Below, piece after piece: positions 1 through 8,922 of a DNA stretch of 64,000 bases. The DNA is from Xanthomonas arboricola pv. populi (lineage in GTDB: Bacteria > Pseudomonadota > Gammaproteobacteria > Xanthomonadales > Xanthomonadaceae). How positions within the stretch are numbered: the stretch's first letter is position 1; each line of letters begins with the position of its first letter. The translations under genes were made by a program, and so were the position numbers. The notes under the pieces were generated by a model. It ran no database searches. It was not told the DNA's origin and saw nothing but the letters and a program-made list of their open reading frames with translations. The stretch covers positions 284,975 through 348,974 of the forward strand of contig NZ_MDEB01000002.1 of assembly GCF_002939945.1 (NCBI RefSeq). The letters run 5' to 3'.

Positions 1-947
1 ACCCACACACCGTAGTGATCCGATGCCCAGCGCCCTTCGGCATACGGCGTGTCGAACAGGATGCGGGCTTCGCGGGCCAGCAGGCGGTTCTGCTGGAAGA
101 ACACGTGGTCGATACGCGCCGGCTTGTCGAAGACATGCAGGTTCAAGGTGCTGACGGTGGCGTCGCTGTTGCGATGCACGCTGCCGTAACTATCGCCATA
201 GCCCTTGCGTAGCGCTTCCAGATCGAGGGCATCGGCAGCGGTGTTGAAGTCGCCAGCAATCACGACCGGCGCCTGCTTGCTGTTGGAGGAAATGAAATCC
301 AGCAGGTCCGCAACCTGCCGCGTGCGTGTGGCAGTGCCGCGTGTATCGGCACGCTCGTTGAGGTGGGTGACGTAGACGTTGATCGGCTGGCCGTCGATAT
401 CGACCTGCAGATGCGCGGCAACGCGGTAATCGTCCAGCGGCTGCAGCAGGCGCTGATGCCGGGCCAGCACTTTGCGCCGGCTCAGCAACGCGTTGCCGTA
501 GCGCTTGGGCGCGCCGACCGGATCTGCCGAGGCGAAGGTGTAGTCGTAATCCAGCTTGCGCGCCAGCCAGGCCGCCTGATTCTCCACGCTGCCGCGGCGT
601 TCGATCACCTCCTGCAGCGCGATCACATCCGGCGCCAGTTGCTTGAGTTCCCTTGCGATGTAGGCGCGACGCGCCGGCCAGTCTTCGCGGTCGTGATGCA
701 GGTTGAGCGTGACCAGGGTCATCTCGCGCTGCACTGCGCTGGGCGATGGCACTGCCCGGGATGCGCGTTCTACGTGATCGGTCTTGTTGGCCTGTGCGGA
801 TTGCGCGACCTGCCCGGCGTGGGTGGCCTGGGTGGCCTGGGTGGCTTGTACAGCGACAGAGCACAGCAGCAGCGCCACCAACACGACCGGCCATCCGGCA
901 CGTCGCCGCGCCGGCGCTGCCCAGGCCGGTCGAGGGGCGTCAGTCAT
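1..947 (-). CDS. Exported endonuclease/exonuclease/phosphatase-fold protein (3' end beyond window)
   Basis: The reverse-strand frame gives 315 codons before it leaves the window. It shows the metal-dependent EEP fold: TLNLHHDREDW near the start of the domain, IALQEV with the metal-binding Glu, THLNER, AGDFNTAAD, RIDHVFF and a closing SDHYGVW. An N-terminal hydrophobic stretch (about residues 16-35) suggests export or a membrane anchor. It is followed by a small repeat (ATQATQATH) encoded by tandem 9-mers near 820-848. ATG at 947 overlaps the stop of the preceding large protein (ATGA), so it is the last visible gene of the carbohydrate operon. The substrate is unknown: this fold includes nucleases, phospholipases and phosphodiesterases. 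Confidence 0.85.
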   Translation of the reverse strand, partial: MTDAPRPAWAAPARRRAGWPVVLVALLLCSVAVQATQATQATHAGQVAQSAQANKTDHVERASRAVPSPSAVQREMTLVTLNLHHDREDWPARRAYIARELKQLAPDVIALQEVIERRGSVENQAAWLARKLDYDYTFASADPVGAPKRYGNALLSRRKVLARHQRLLQPLDDYRVAAHLQVDIDGQPINVYVTHLNERADTRGTATRTRQVADLLDFISSNSKQAPVVIAGDFNTAADALDLEALRKGYGDSYGSVHRNSDATVSTLNLHVFDKPARIDHVFFQQNRLLAREARILFDTPYAEGRWASDHYGVW

Positions 948-3900
948 TGCGTGGCGCGCTCGGCCCGCCGCACCGCGTTGGGCACATCGATCTGCACGTT
1001 GGCCGGCACCTGTTGAATCCGCAGCTCGCCGTTCTGCCATTGCGCCGATTCGCCGTTGATGCTGGCCTTGCCTGGGGTGCCCTGGTACGGCCACGGCAAC
1101 ACCACCCCGCCCGGCGGCAGGATCAGGCCGGGCTGTAGTTGCAGCACCAGCTGCTTGTCGGTGCGCTGCAAGGTGTAATTGAGGCGTCCGTACGGCGTGC
1201 GCAGTTCGGCGATGCCGATGCCCTTGCCCTCGAACCAGCGCGTCGGCGTGCCGGCAGCGATGACCAGGCTGGCATCGGATTCGCGCCCGTAGGCGAACAT
1301 GTCCAGCACCGAGCGCACGAAATCCGAGGCGACCCAGGCATGCGGCAGGTCGCCGACGAAGAACGGCGTGCGTGGCGTACGCGAGACCACTTCGGCCCAT
1401 TGGTTCCAGGGTTGCGGCGCGCGGTCCTTGAAGAAGAACGCGGTAGCGTCCCAGGCGCGGTCGCGCCAGCCCAGGCGGACGAACGCGGCCACGTTGCGCC
1501 ATTCGTAAGGTGTGTAGTCCTTCCATGCGCGCTTGCCGTCGCGGCGGTCGGAAAACTCCTTCCAGTAGCGCTCGAAGGTATTGGTCAACAGGTCCGACGG
1601 CAGGCGTTGCTGCTCGCCCCCCGGTGCCAGTGCGATGGTGGTGGAGGTCGCGTCGAAGTCGCCAAGCTCGGCCGAGCCGGGCAGGAAATCGAGAGTGTGC
1701 TGGCGCACGGCCGCACCCAGCGAGGCGATCAGGTCGCCACTGAATTCGTCGCGCGCGGTGCTGAAGCGGGCGACCTCGTCGGGCTTGTCGAGCGCGCCGG
1801 CCAGCATCACCGCATCCTTGTAGCCGCGCAGCGCCCAGAAGTTGTCCCAGTACGAATGCACCGGCTTGGCCGAATAGCCTTCGTGGCTGATCGACACCGG
1901 CATCATTCCGTAGAAGGCCGGGTTGCGCATGAAGTTGTCTTCGGTGCGCTCGCTGGCGCGCAGCTTTTCCATGTACTCGTAGGCGCCGGTCACGTGCGGC
2001 CACATCGTTTCCAGGAACGCCTTGTCGCCGGTGTAGCGGTAGTACTCGGCGATGTTGAAGATCAGCTCGCCATGGCTGTCGTTCTCCGGCACCGGGTCGC
2101 TGCCGCGGTCGTCCACGCAACACGGCACCATGCCGTCGGCGAACTGATACGGCGCGAACCAGTCGACGTACTCGCGCACCACGTCCTCGCGGCCGAGTCG
2201 CAGCAGGCCTTCGGAAATCATCGCGCCGTCGCGGATCCAGCTGCGCGAATACGAGCGCGTGCCCGGCTGCAGACGCGGGCCGATACGCGAGATCAACATG
2301 TGCGCCAGCGCAGTGCGCAAGGTGTCGACCACCGGCTTGCCTTCGGCCGGCACGCTGATGCGCACGCGATCGAGCTTGCTGCGCCATTGCTGGGCCACCT
2401 GCTGCTGTGCCTGGTCGGCATCGAAGCCGGCCGGCAGTTGCGCGGTACCGGTCTGCGGAATCACCAGCGCCACCTCGCGCCGTTGGCCGGGCTCCAGCTT
2501 CCAGCGATACAGCAGCACGCCCGAGGCCAGGCCGGTTTCGTCCCTGACCTGGGTGATCGTCGGCGGCGTGGCAGCGGCGAGATGGCTGACATCCATGCCG
2601 CTGTCGAAGGCGCTGGCAAAGCCGGCATCCGGACGTTGCGCGGCGAACACGCGCGGCTTGCCGTTGACGCTGACCTGCGCGCCATCCACCGCCAGTTGGT
2701 CGATCCGGCTGACGCCGCCCAGGGTGTTGAGGAACTGCGCCGGCGGATTGACCTGGAACGGACGCACCGCCAACGCCAGGGTGAAGTCGCGCGCCTCCTT
2801 GCCGGTGTTGTGGAGTTGATAGCGCGCGACCAGTTGCGCCTGATCCGGGGTGCCCTGCACGAACGCGGTCACGCGCAGGTTCATCAGGTCATGATGCCAG
2901 TCGACGCTGGGAATCGGCAGGTAATCGTCCTGCAGGCTCTGCTCGCTGCTGACGTCGGACCAGTGCAGCAACTTGCCGCCGGTGACCACAAACGGCTCGA
3001 TGCTGAAACCACCCTTGCCCACTTCCACTGCACCGTCTTCGCCGATCAGGCCCTGCTCGGTGCCGCCATCCAGACCCAGGATGGTCCAGTACGGCTGCTC
3101 GCCGGAGAAACCACGCGGATAGCTGCCGCGCGGCATCTGCGCGGCCAGCGATTTGATGAAATCGTTCGGGGTTGCCGCAAACGCCAGCGGCTGCAGCTGC
3201 ACTTCCTTGATGCCGTAGCGCCAGTTGGGGCCGTCCTTGAGATCGAAGCGCAGGTAACGCGCCTCGGTGTCCGGCAGTGCCAGCCAATCGGTACCGCCGG
3301 CACCGGCAGTGACGGTGCGCAGATCGCGCCAGCCGCGCCCATCGCTGGACGCGCGCACCACGTATTGGGAGGCCTGCAGGCCGGGCACCCACTGCACCAC
3401 CGCGCCGCCGAATTCGCGCACCTTGCCCAGATCCAGGGTGACGGTCTGTTGCTTGACCGCGCCACTGAGCCAGAAGGTCTCCGGCTTGCCATCGGCCAGG
3501 CGTTGTTCCAGTGCGGGCGCGGTATCGGTGATCGCCTCGGCCTTCAACGGCGAGGTGTCCTCCGGCGGCAGCGGCGTGAGCGTCAGGCGGTCGAAGCACA
3601 CCGTGCCCTTGCCGCCGACCTTGTTGTAGATGGTGAACTCGACATCGGCGCTACTGCGCAGCTGCTTGTCCTGGTCCGGACCCCAGGCTTTTTCGATGGT
3701 GCGCTTGCGATAGCCGAAGGTCGTCCAGTTCTTCGGGAAGTCGAAGCCGGGCCGGTTGACCCACCACACGTTGTCGCCGCTGGCATCGATCAGCTTGACC
3801 TGCAGGTCGTTGGACGGCGAATCGCCGCGCAGCGAAAAGCCGATGCGGTAATTGTCCGGATAGGCGATCGGCAGGTTGCGACGGATGCCGACATAGCCGG

Positions 3901-4111
3901 ACACGCCGTTGAAGTTGTAGTCCAGGCATAACGCGTGGCCGCCGGCGCTGGTGGTCACCGGCCGCAGCGAGCCGCTGACCTGATTGGACACCACCAGGCG
4001 CCAGGCGCCGATGTCGTTGAAGCCGTCGAGCACGCGCTCTTGCGCCTGCGCCGTGCCCGCAGAGGTGGCAACAGCGGCCATGGCAAACAGTCGCAGGAAC
4101 ACTCGCTTCAC
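944..4111 (-). CDS. Large exported discoidin (F5/8 type C) protein with glycosidase-like alpha/alpha barrel
   Basis: A protein of 1055 residues with a signal peptide ending near ATSAGTAQAQ. Visible parts in order: a beta-rich, carbohydrate-binding-like module (about 30-180), a discoidin/F5/8C-like module (about 195-310), a beta-sandwich-like middle (about 320-630), a helical barrel region containing SRSWIRDGAMISEGLLRLG, as in GH15/GH63-like six-hairpin enzymes, and a short C-terminal beta region. The GTG start at 4111 overlaps the upstream permease stop (GTGA). It is preferred over the ATG at 4321, which lies inside the permease and adds an arginine-rich out-of-character leader. Its place in an uptake operon suggests it binds or trims an oligosaccharide. 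Enzyme activity is inferred, not shown. Confidence 0.8.
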   Translation of the reverse strand: MKRVFLRLFAMAAVATSAGTAQAQERVLDGFNDIGAWRLVVSNQVSGSLRPVTTSAGGHALCLDYNFNGVSGYVGIRRNLPIAYPDNYRIGFSLRGDSPSNDLQVKLIDASGDNVWWVNRPGFDFPKNWTTFGYRKRTIEKAWGPDQDKQLRSSADVEFTIYNKVGGKGTVCFDRLTLTPLPPEDTSPLKAEAITDTAPALEQRLADGKPETFWLSGAVKQQTVTLDLGKVREFGGAVVQWVPGLQASQYVVRASSDGRGWRDLRTVTAGAGGTDWLALPDTEARYLRFDLKDGPNWRYGIKEVQLQPLAFAATPNDFIKSLAAQMPRGSYPRGFSGEQPYWTILGLDGGTEQGLIGEDGAVEVGKGGFSIEPFVVTGGKLLHWSDVSSEQSLQDDYLPIPSVDWHHDLMNLRVTAFVQGTPDQAQLVARYQLHNTGKEARDFTLALAVRPFQVNPPAQFLNTLGGVSRIDQLAVDGAQVSVNGKPRVFAAQRPDAGFASAFDSGMDVSHLAAATPPTITQVRDETGLASGVLLYRWKLEPGQRREVALVIPQTGTAQLPAGFDADQAQQQVAQQWRSKLDRVRISVPAEGKPVVDTLRTALAHMLISRIGPRLQPGTRSYSRSWIRDGAMISEGLLRLGREDVVREYVDWFAPYQFADGMVPCCVDDRGSDPVPENDSHGELIFNIAEYYRYTGDKAFLETMWPHVTGAYEYMEKLRASERTEDNFMRNPAFYGMMPVSISHEGYSAKPVHSYWDNFWALRGYKDAVMLAGALDKPDEVARFSTARDEFSGDLIASLGAAVRQHTLDFLPGSAELGDFDATSTTIALAPGGEQQRLPSDLLTNTFERYWKEFSDRRDGKRAWKDYTPYEWRNVAAFVRLGWRDRAWDATAFFFKDRAPQPWNQWAEVVSRTPRTPFFVGDLPHAWVASDFVRSVLDMFAYGRESDASLVIAAGTPTRWFEGKGIGIAELRTPYGRLNYTLQRTDKQLVLQLQPGLILPPGGVVLPWPYQGTPGKASINGESAQWQNGELRIQQVPANVQIDVPNAVRRAERATQ

Positions 4112-4944
4112 CCCTTCACACTCCCCAGCAGAAGACCTTGGATGTAGTAACGCTGCAGCGCCACGAACAATAGCAGCACCGGAATCACCGTCACCACCGC
4201 GCCGGCCATCATCAGCTCCACGTCCATGATGTGCTCGCGCGACAACGCTGCCAGCGCCACCGGCAAGGTGTACTGCTCCTGGTCGGTCAGCACGATCAGC
4301 GGCCACATGAAATCGTTCCATGAGCCCATGAAGGTGAAGATGGTCAAGGTGACCAGCACCGGCTTGAGCATCGGCAGCACGATCTGGAAGAAGATCCGCA
4401 TCTCGCTGGCGCCGTCGATGCGCGCGGCTTCGATCAGCTCATCGGGAATGCTGCGCGCGTACTGGCGCACCAGGAAGATGCCGAACACCGTCGCCAATGC
4501 CGGCACCACCACCCCGCCGATGTTGTTGACCAGATGCAGCTGCTTCATCAACAGGAACAGCGGCAGCATCGCCACCTGCGCGGGGATCACCAGCGCGGCC
4601 ATCAGGATCTTGAAGATGCGCTCGCGGCCGACGAACCGCAGCTTGGCGAACGCATAGCCGGCCATGGTGTTGATCAGCAACGAGCCGAGCGTGATCAGCC
4701 CGGACACCATCAGGCTGTTGGCGAAGTTGCGCGCCATGCCGGTGCGCGCGAACAGCTCGTGGTAATTGGCCAGGGTGAACGCCGAGGGCAGCATCGGCGG
4801 CGGGAAGCGGCTGGCCTCGCCGGTGGGCATGAACGACACCGACAGCATCCACAGCAGCGGCGCCAGGCTGACCAGCGCCAGCACCAGCAAGCCACCGTTG
4901 ATCAGCACGGCATTCCAGCGCGATTGGCCGACATCACGACTCAT
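4108..4944 (-). CDS. Sugar ABC transporter permease, MalG type
   Basis: A 278-residue inner-membrane protein with about six hydrophobic segments. The binding-protein-dependent transport signature is at ELIEAARIDGASEMRIFFQI (the EAA loop that docks the ATPase), followed by the conserved GSWNDFMWPL segment typical of MalG-type subunits. It starts at ATG 4944, overlapping the stop of the other permease by ATGA. With the preceding subunit it should form the heterodimeric channel of a CUT1-family importer. No ATPase gene is present in the operon, so the pump must borrow one from elsewhere in the genome. Confidence 0.93.
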   Translation of the reverse strand: MSRDVGQSRWNAVLINGGLLVLALVSLAPLLWMLSVSFMPTGEASRFPPPMLPSAFTLANYHELFARTGMARNFANSLMVSGLITLGSLLINTMAGYAFAKLRFVGRERIFKILMAALVIPAQVAMLPLFLLMKQLHLVNNIGGVVVPALATVFGIFLVRQYARSIPDELIEAARIDGASEMRIFFQIVLPMLKPVLVTLTIFTFMGSWNDFMWPLIVLTDQEQYTLPVALAALSREHIMDVELMMAGAVVTVIPVLLLFVALQRYYIQGLLLGSVKG

Positions 4945-5825
4945 ATCAAATCTCTCTTGCGGCCGAAGCGCAGCATCACGGTGGTCACCGCCAGGATGAT
5001 CAGGAACAGCAGGAACGCCACCGCCGACGCGCGGCCGAGGTTCCACCACTTGAAGCCTTCCTCGAACATGAAGTACAGCACGCTCACGGTGCTCTGCAGC
5101 GGGTCGCCGCGGGTCATCACGTAAGGCTCGGCAAACAACTGGAAATAGCCGGAAATGGTGATCACCCCGACCACCATCAGTACCGGGCCGAGCATCGGCA
5201 AGGTGATATGCAGGAACTGCTTCCAGCGCGAGGCGCCGTCGATGCGCGCGGCCTCGTACAGGTCCTGCGGGATCGCCTGCAGCCCGGCCAGGAAGATCAC
5301 CATGTTGTAGCCGAAGTTCTTCCATACCGCGAACAGCATGATGGTCGGCATCGCCCAGCGCGGGTCGCCCAGCCAGTCGATCGGGGCGATGCCCAGATGG
5401 CTCAGACCGAAGTTCACCAGGCCGTACTTGATGTGGAACAGATAGCGCCAGATCACCGCCACCGCCACCAGCGTGGTCACCACCGGGGCGAACAAGGCGG
5501 TACGGAACAGCGCCTTGAAGCGCGAGGCCTTGGCGTTGAGCAGCAATGCGGCGCCCAGCGACACGCCGATCGACATCGGCACGCCCAGCAGCACGAAATA
5601 CGTGGTGTTCCACAACGACTTCCAGAATAGCGGCGTCTGCAGCAGCTCGATGTAGTTGCCCAGGCCGACGAAGCGCAGATGGCTGCTGTCGGCCAGCGCG
5701 TACAGGTCGAAGTCGGTGACGCTGAGCACCAGCGCGGCGAACACCGGCACGCCGAAGAACATGCCCAGCACCAGGATCGACGGCGCGGCGAACACCCAGC
5801 CGGCGACGGAATTACGCTTCATCAT
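4941..5825 (-). CDS. Sugar ABC transporter permease, MalF type
   Basis: A 294-residue inner-membrane permease with six predicted transmembrane segments. Its EAA motif reads DLYEAARIDGASRWKQF, typical of CUT1 sugar importers. The start is ATGATG at 5825, overlapping the stop of the binding-protein gene. The stop overlaps the next permease start. It lies between the binding lipoprotein and the MalG-type partner in the same tightly coupled minus-strand operon. Confidence 0.93.
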   Translation of the reverse strand: MMKRNSVAGWVFAAPSILVLGMFFGVPVFAALVLSVTDFDLYALADSSHLRFVGLGNYIELLQTPLFWKSLWNTTYFVLLGVPMSIGVSLGAALLLNAKASRFKALFRTALFAPVVTTLVAVAVIWRYLFHIKYGLVNFGLSHLGIAPIDWLGDPRWAMPTIMLFAVWKNFGYNMVIFLAGLQAIPQDLYEAARIDGASRWKQFLHITLPMLGPVLMVVGVITISGYFQLFAEPYVMTRGDPLQSTVSVLYFMFEEGFKWWNLGRASAVAFLLFLIILAVTTVMLRFGRKRDLI

Positions 5826-7180
5826 CGTGCCGCTCCCTTGCCCGCTACCGGAGCTGGCGCTGCGGCAGGAGTCGCCGCAGGCGTTGCTGATTCACCGGCC
5901 GGGCCGACATGCCCGCCCTCCTGTTCGAAGATCCAGCGGCGCTTGGCCAGAATCTCGTCCACGCGTTTATCCAGTTCCTGCACGGCGGCCTCGTGCGATT
6001 GACCGCCGCGCACCACGCGCTCGGTCACCAGGCGCATTTCCTGCACGATGCGCTCCCACTCCAGCACTTTGGGCGTGGCCTTGACCCGCTCAAGCTGATC
6101 GCCGAAGGCATGCGCCAGTTCGTCGTTGGCCAGAGAGGGCAACTTCCAGGTGCTGCGACGCGGCGGCAGGTCGCCGATGATGGCGTGGAAGCGCGCCTGC
6201 ACCTGCGGCTGCGACAGGTATTCGATCAGCTTCCAGCTGGCGTCTTTGTGCCGGGAAGACTTGAAGATCACCAGGCTGGAACCGCCGGCGATTCCCGCGC
6301 CCAGGCCGTTGGGTCCCGGCAGCGGCGCGGTGCCCCACTTGCCTTCCATGCCCGGCGGCTGGCGCAGCTTGAACTCGCGCACGTTCCACGGGCCGGACAG
6401 ATAGAACGCGTAATAGCCGTTGAAGAACTCGTACCAGACGTTGGAAACCTGGGTCTCGGAGACCTTCGGCGCCCAGCCCTTCTGGTACATGGTGTCGTAG
6501 AAGCCCAGCGCCTTGCGGAAGCCCTCGCCGCGGAAGTTGCCGTAGTTGTCGTGGTCGCGCAGCAGGCGATCGTCCTGCTGCAGCGCGAACGACAGCTGCT
6601 GCTCGAACTCGTTGAGCGGCATCAGGATGGCGTAGCGGTCCGGGCCGACCTTACGTTTGATCGCCGCCATCACCTGTTCCATCCCGGCCCAGGTCTTGGG
6701 CATCTGGCTGTAACCGGCCTCGCGCAGCAGATCCTTGCGGTAGAACAGCAATCGCGTGTCCACATACCACGGCACGCCATACAAGGTGCCATCGACCAGA
6801 TTGGTGTCCCACACGCCGGGGAAATAATCCTGCGGATCGACGATCCTGGAGCGCGCCACGTACGGCTGCATCGGTTCCAGCGTGTCGAGCAAGGCGAACT
6901 CCGGCAGCCAGGTATTGCCGAGCTGGCACACGTCCGGCAGGCCATCGGCGGCAAAGGCGGTCAGCAGTTTTTCGTGCGCCGCCGTCATCGGAATGTTCTG
7001 CACATCCACATGGATGTCCGGGTTCTGCTTCTCGAACTCGGTCACCAGCTCGGCGACCACTTCGGCCTCCTTGCCCATGGCCCAGAAGCGCACGGTGGTC
7101 TTGCCTGGATCGGGGCGTTCGCATCCCGCCACACCCAGACACAGTGCGGCGGACAGTATCAACAGTTTCAAAAGGCGCAC
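5822..7180 (-). CDS. Sugar ABC transporter substrate-binding lipoprotein
   Basis: A 452-residue extracellular solute-binding protein, family 1. The GTG start at 7180 opens a lipoprotein signal with the lipobox LGVAGC (Cys near residue 19). The body shows the family pattern KTTVRFWAMGKEAE, EKQNPDIHVDVQ, YGVPWYVDTRLLFYRKD and a lobe-2 segment with FKSSRHKDASWKLIEYLS. The last 30 or so residues are an unusual Ala/Pro tail. The gene begins 3 bases after the GH144-type gene stops. By context it captures an oligosaccharide in the periplasm for the two permeases that follow. Confidence 0.93.
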   Translation of the reverse strand: MRLLKLLILSAALCLGVAGCERPDPGKTTVRFWAMGKEAEVVAELVTEFEKQNPDIHVDVQNIPMTAAHEKLLTAFAADGLPDVCQLGNTWLPEFALLDTLEPMQPYVARSRIVDPQDYFPGVWDTNLVDGTLYGVPWYVDTRLLFYRKDLLREAGYSQMPKTWAGMEQVMAAIKRKVGPDRYAILMPLNEFEQQLSFALQQDDRLLRDHDNYGNFRGEGFRKALGFYDTMYQKGWAPKVSETQVSNVWYEFFNGYYAFYLSGPWNVREFKLRQPPGMEGKWGTAPLPGPNGLGAGIAGGSSLVIFKSSRHKDASWKLIEYLSQPQVQARFHAIIGDLPPRRSTWKLPSLANDELAHAFGDQLERVKATPKVLEWERIVQEMRLVTERVVRGGQSHEAAVQELDKRVDEILAKRRWIFEQEGGHVGPAGESATPAATPAAAPAPVAGKGAAR

Positions 7181-7183
7181 GGA

Positions 7184-8821
7184 TTACTCGGGTTTGGGGC
7201 GTTGCGTGGAGTTTTGGCGTTGCGAGGGGTCTTGCTGGGCCTGGGCAGCAGCGGCACGCGACTCGGCCATGCCCAGCGAGCGTGCGGCGGCCTTTTGCTC
7301 GTCCTTCTGCGGCGCCGGCTGCGGCTCGCCTTCGGGGGTAAGCCAGCCGCCGGTGAAACCGGCGCGTTCCAGACCGGCCCGGATGTAGGGGTTCTTCTTC
7401 ATCACGGTCCAGACGAATTCGCTCTGGTAGTTGGCGATCATCGCCAGGATCGGGCCCTGATCGATGGCGATGTAGTCGCTGGCCACCCAGCCACGGTCCG
7501 GCACCATACGCCCGGTCTTGAGCGGGATGTCGTAGTTGAAGCTGGGATTGAACGAATCCAGAAAGCCGTAGCTGGAATACAGGAAGTCGCCATAGCGCTT
7601 GTGCATTTCTTCGGTGGCCGGGATCACCACTTCCGGGGCGAACACGATCGAGGCAATCGCCGCCGACGGCACGATGGTGCCGTCGTCGAAATTCTCGCGC
7701 AGGCCGGCGCCGCGCGAGGAGTAGTGGCGGAACTGACGCTGCTCGCCACGGTATTCCTGGCTGGTATTCTGCGGGCCGTCGCCTGCGGTCAGACCCCAGA
7801 CGTTCTCGCCGTAGTCCTTCCACTTCATCGGGTTGTCGATGGCGTAGTCGCGCTGGGCCAGAGTGGCGCGGCGGCTGTTGAGGAAATAGTCGATACCGCG
7901 TTCGCGCATGTACTGGTCCTGGATATCGCGGAAATCGACCCAGACATGGCTGTATTGGTGACCGAACAGCGGGCCGAAGGACAGGTATTCCTGGCCCTGG
8001 TAGACGCCCCAGTCGTTGTTGTAGGTGCGGGTCCAGCTGGTCCACGCATCCACATCCACGCCGTGGGTCGGCGAGCCCAGCGCAAGGATGTACAGCATCA
8101 TCGCTTCGTTGTAGCCCATCCAGTCGTGGTCGATGAAGCCGCTCTCAGGGAACCAGCCCATCGAGATCAACGGTGCGCGCTGCTGCAGCCAACGCCAGTC
8201 CACGCGCTTGTACAGCGCATCGGCGATCTGCCGGATCTCTTTTTCGCGCGGGTCGTCGCCGTCGTAATACGACTGGGTGAACAACACGCCCATCATCAGC
8301 AGCGCGGTGTCCACGCTCGACAGCTCGACCCAGCTGTCGTAACGATTGCCCTGCTGCATGTCCAGGAAGTGGTAGTAGAAGCCCTTGTACCCGGCCCTAC
8401 CGGTCCGCTGCGGCCCCATCGGCGCATCGCGGAAGAATTTGAGTGTGGTCAGGGTGCGGTCGATCGCCTGATTGCGACTGACCCAGCCATTTTCGATCCC
8501 GATCGGGTACGCGGTCAGCGCGAACCCCACCGAGGCGATGCTGGCGAACGGACGCGACGGAAACCGGTCCGGCGACAGCCCATTGAGCTCGTTGGTGGTG
8601 TCCCAGAAAAACTGGAAGGTGCGACGTTCGATGTCCGAGAACAGCGGCGGCAGCGGCGGTTTGACCGGCTTGGGTGGCAGCTGCGCTTCCACCAGGATGA
8701 CTTTCACCGGTGCCTTCTTTTCGGCCACCTTGGGCTCCTCTGCCTGTTTGCAGGACGCCAGCACCAGCGCGCCCAGCAATAGTGGAATCGTCGACCAATA
8801 CGAAGTCCTGCCCCTGTTCAT
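7184..8821 (-). CDS. GH144-type glucanase lipoprotein (COG5368, glucoamylase-like domain)
   Basis: A 545-residue protein whose long catalytic region has SDIERRTFQFFWDTTNELNG, GFALTAYPIGIENGW, SWVELSSVDTALLMMG and WVASDYIAIDQGPILAMIAN. This matches the COG5368 family, whose characterised members are GH144 beta-1,2-glucanases. A lipobox (VLASC) predicts attachment to a membrane. The start at 8821 (MNRGRTSYW) has a G-rich ribosome site just upstream. The alternative ATG at 8857 is rejected because it would place the operator palindrome 8836-8849 inside the gene. The C-terminal 50 residues are Gln/Ala-rich and probably disordered. Specificity for beta-1,2 linkages is a family inference. Confidence 0.85.
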   Translation of the reverse strand: MNRGRTSYWSTIPLLLGALVLASCKQAEEPKVAEKKAPVKVILVEAQLPPKPVKPPLPPLFSDIERRTFQFFWDTTNELNGLSPDRFPSRPFASIASVGFALTAYPIGIENGWVSRNQAIDRTLTTLKFFRDAPMGPQRTGRAGYKGFYYHFLDMQQGNRYDSWVELSSVDTALLMMGVLFTQSYYDGDDPREKEIRQIADALYKRVDWRWLQQRAPLISMGWFPESGFIDHDWMGYNEAMMLYILALGSPTHGVDVDAWTSWTRTYNNDWGVYQGQEYLSFGPLFGHQYSHVWVDFRDIQDQYMRERGIDYFLNSRRATLAQRDYAIDNPMKWKDYGENVWGLTAGDGPQNTSQEYRGEQRQFRHYSSRGAGLRENFDDGTIVPSAAIASIVFAPEVVIPATEEMHKRYGDFLYSSYGFLDSFNPSFNYDIPLKTGRMVPDRGWVASDYIAIDQGPILAMIANYQSEFVWTVMKKNPYIRAGLERAGFTGGWLTPEGEPQPAPQKDEQKAAARSLGMAESRAAAAQAQQDPSQRQNSTQRPKPE

Positions 8822-8835
8822 CCGCCCCCCACTCG

Positions 8836-8849
8836 TGTAATCGATTACA
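8836..8849. promoter_or_regulatory. LacI-type operator before the GH144-type gene
   Basis: TGTAATCGATTACA is a perfect 14-bp palindrome with a central CG, as LacI-family sites have. It fits the same pattern (TGnAAnCGnTTnCA) as the two sites upstream of the lacI-type gene. It sits 14 bases upstream of the GH144-type start codon, where a bound repressor would block transcription. Confidence 0.75.
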
Positions 8850-8922
8850 TCTCGCACGCCAACCTACCCTATCCAAGCGCCGAGTTCGACCGCCCCGGCA
8901 GCTGCCGGGGCGGTCGAGTACC

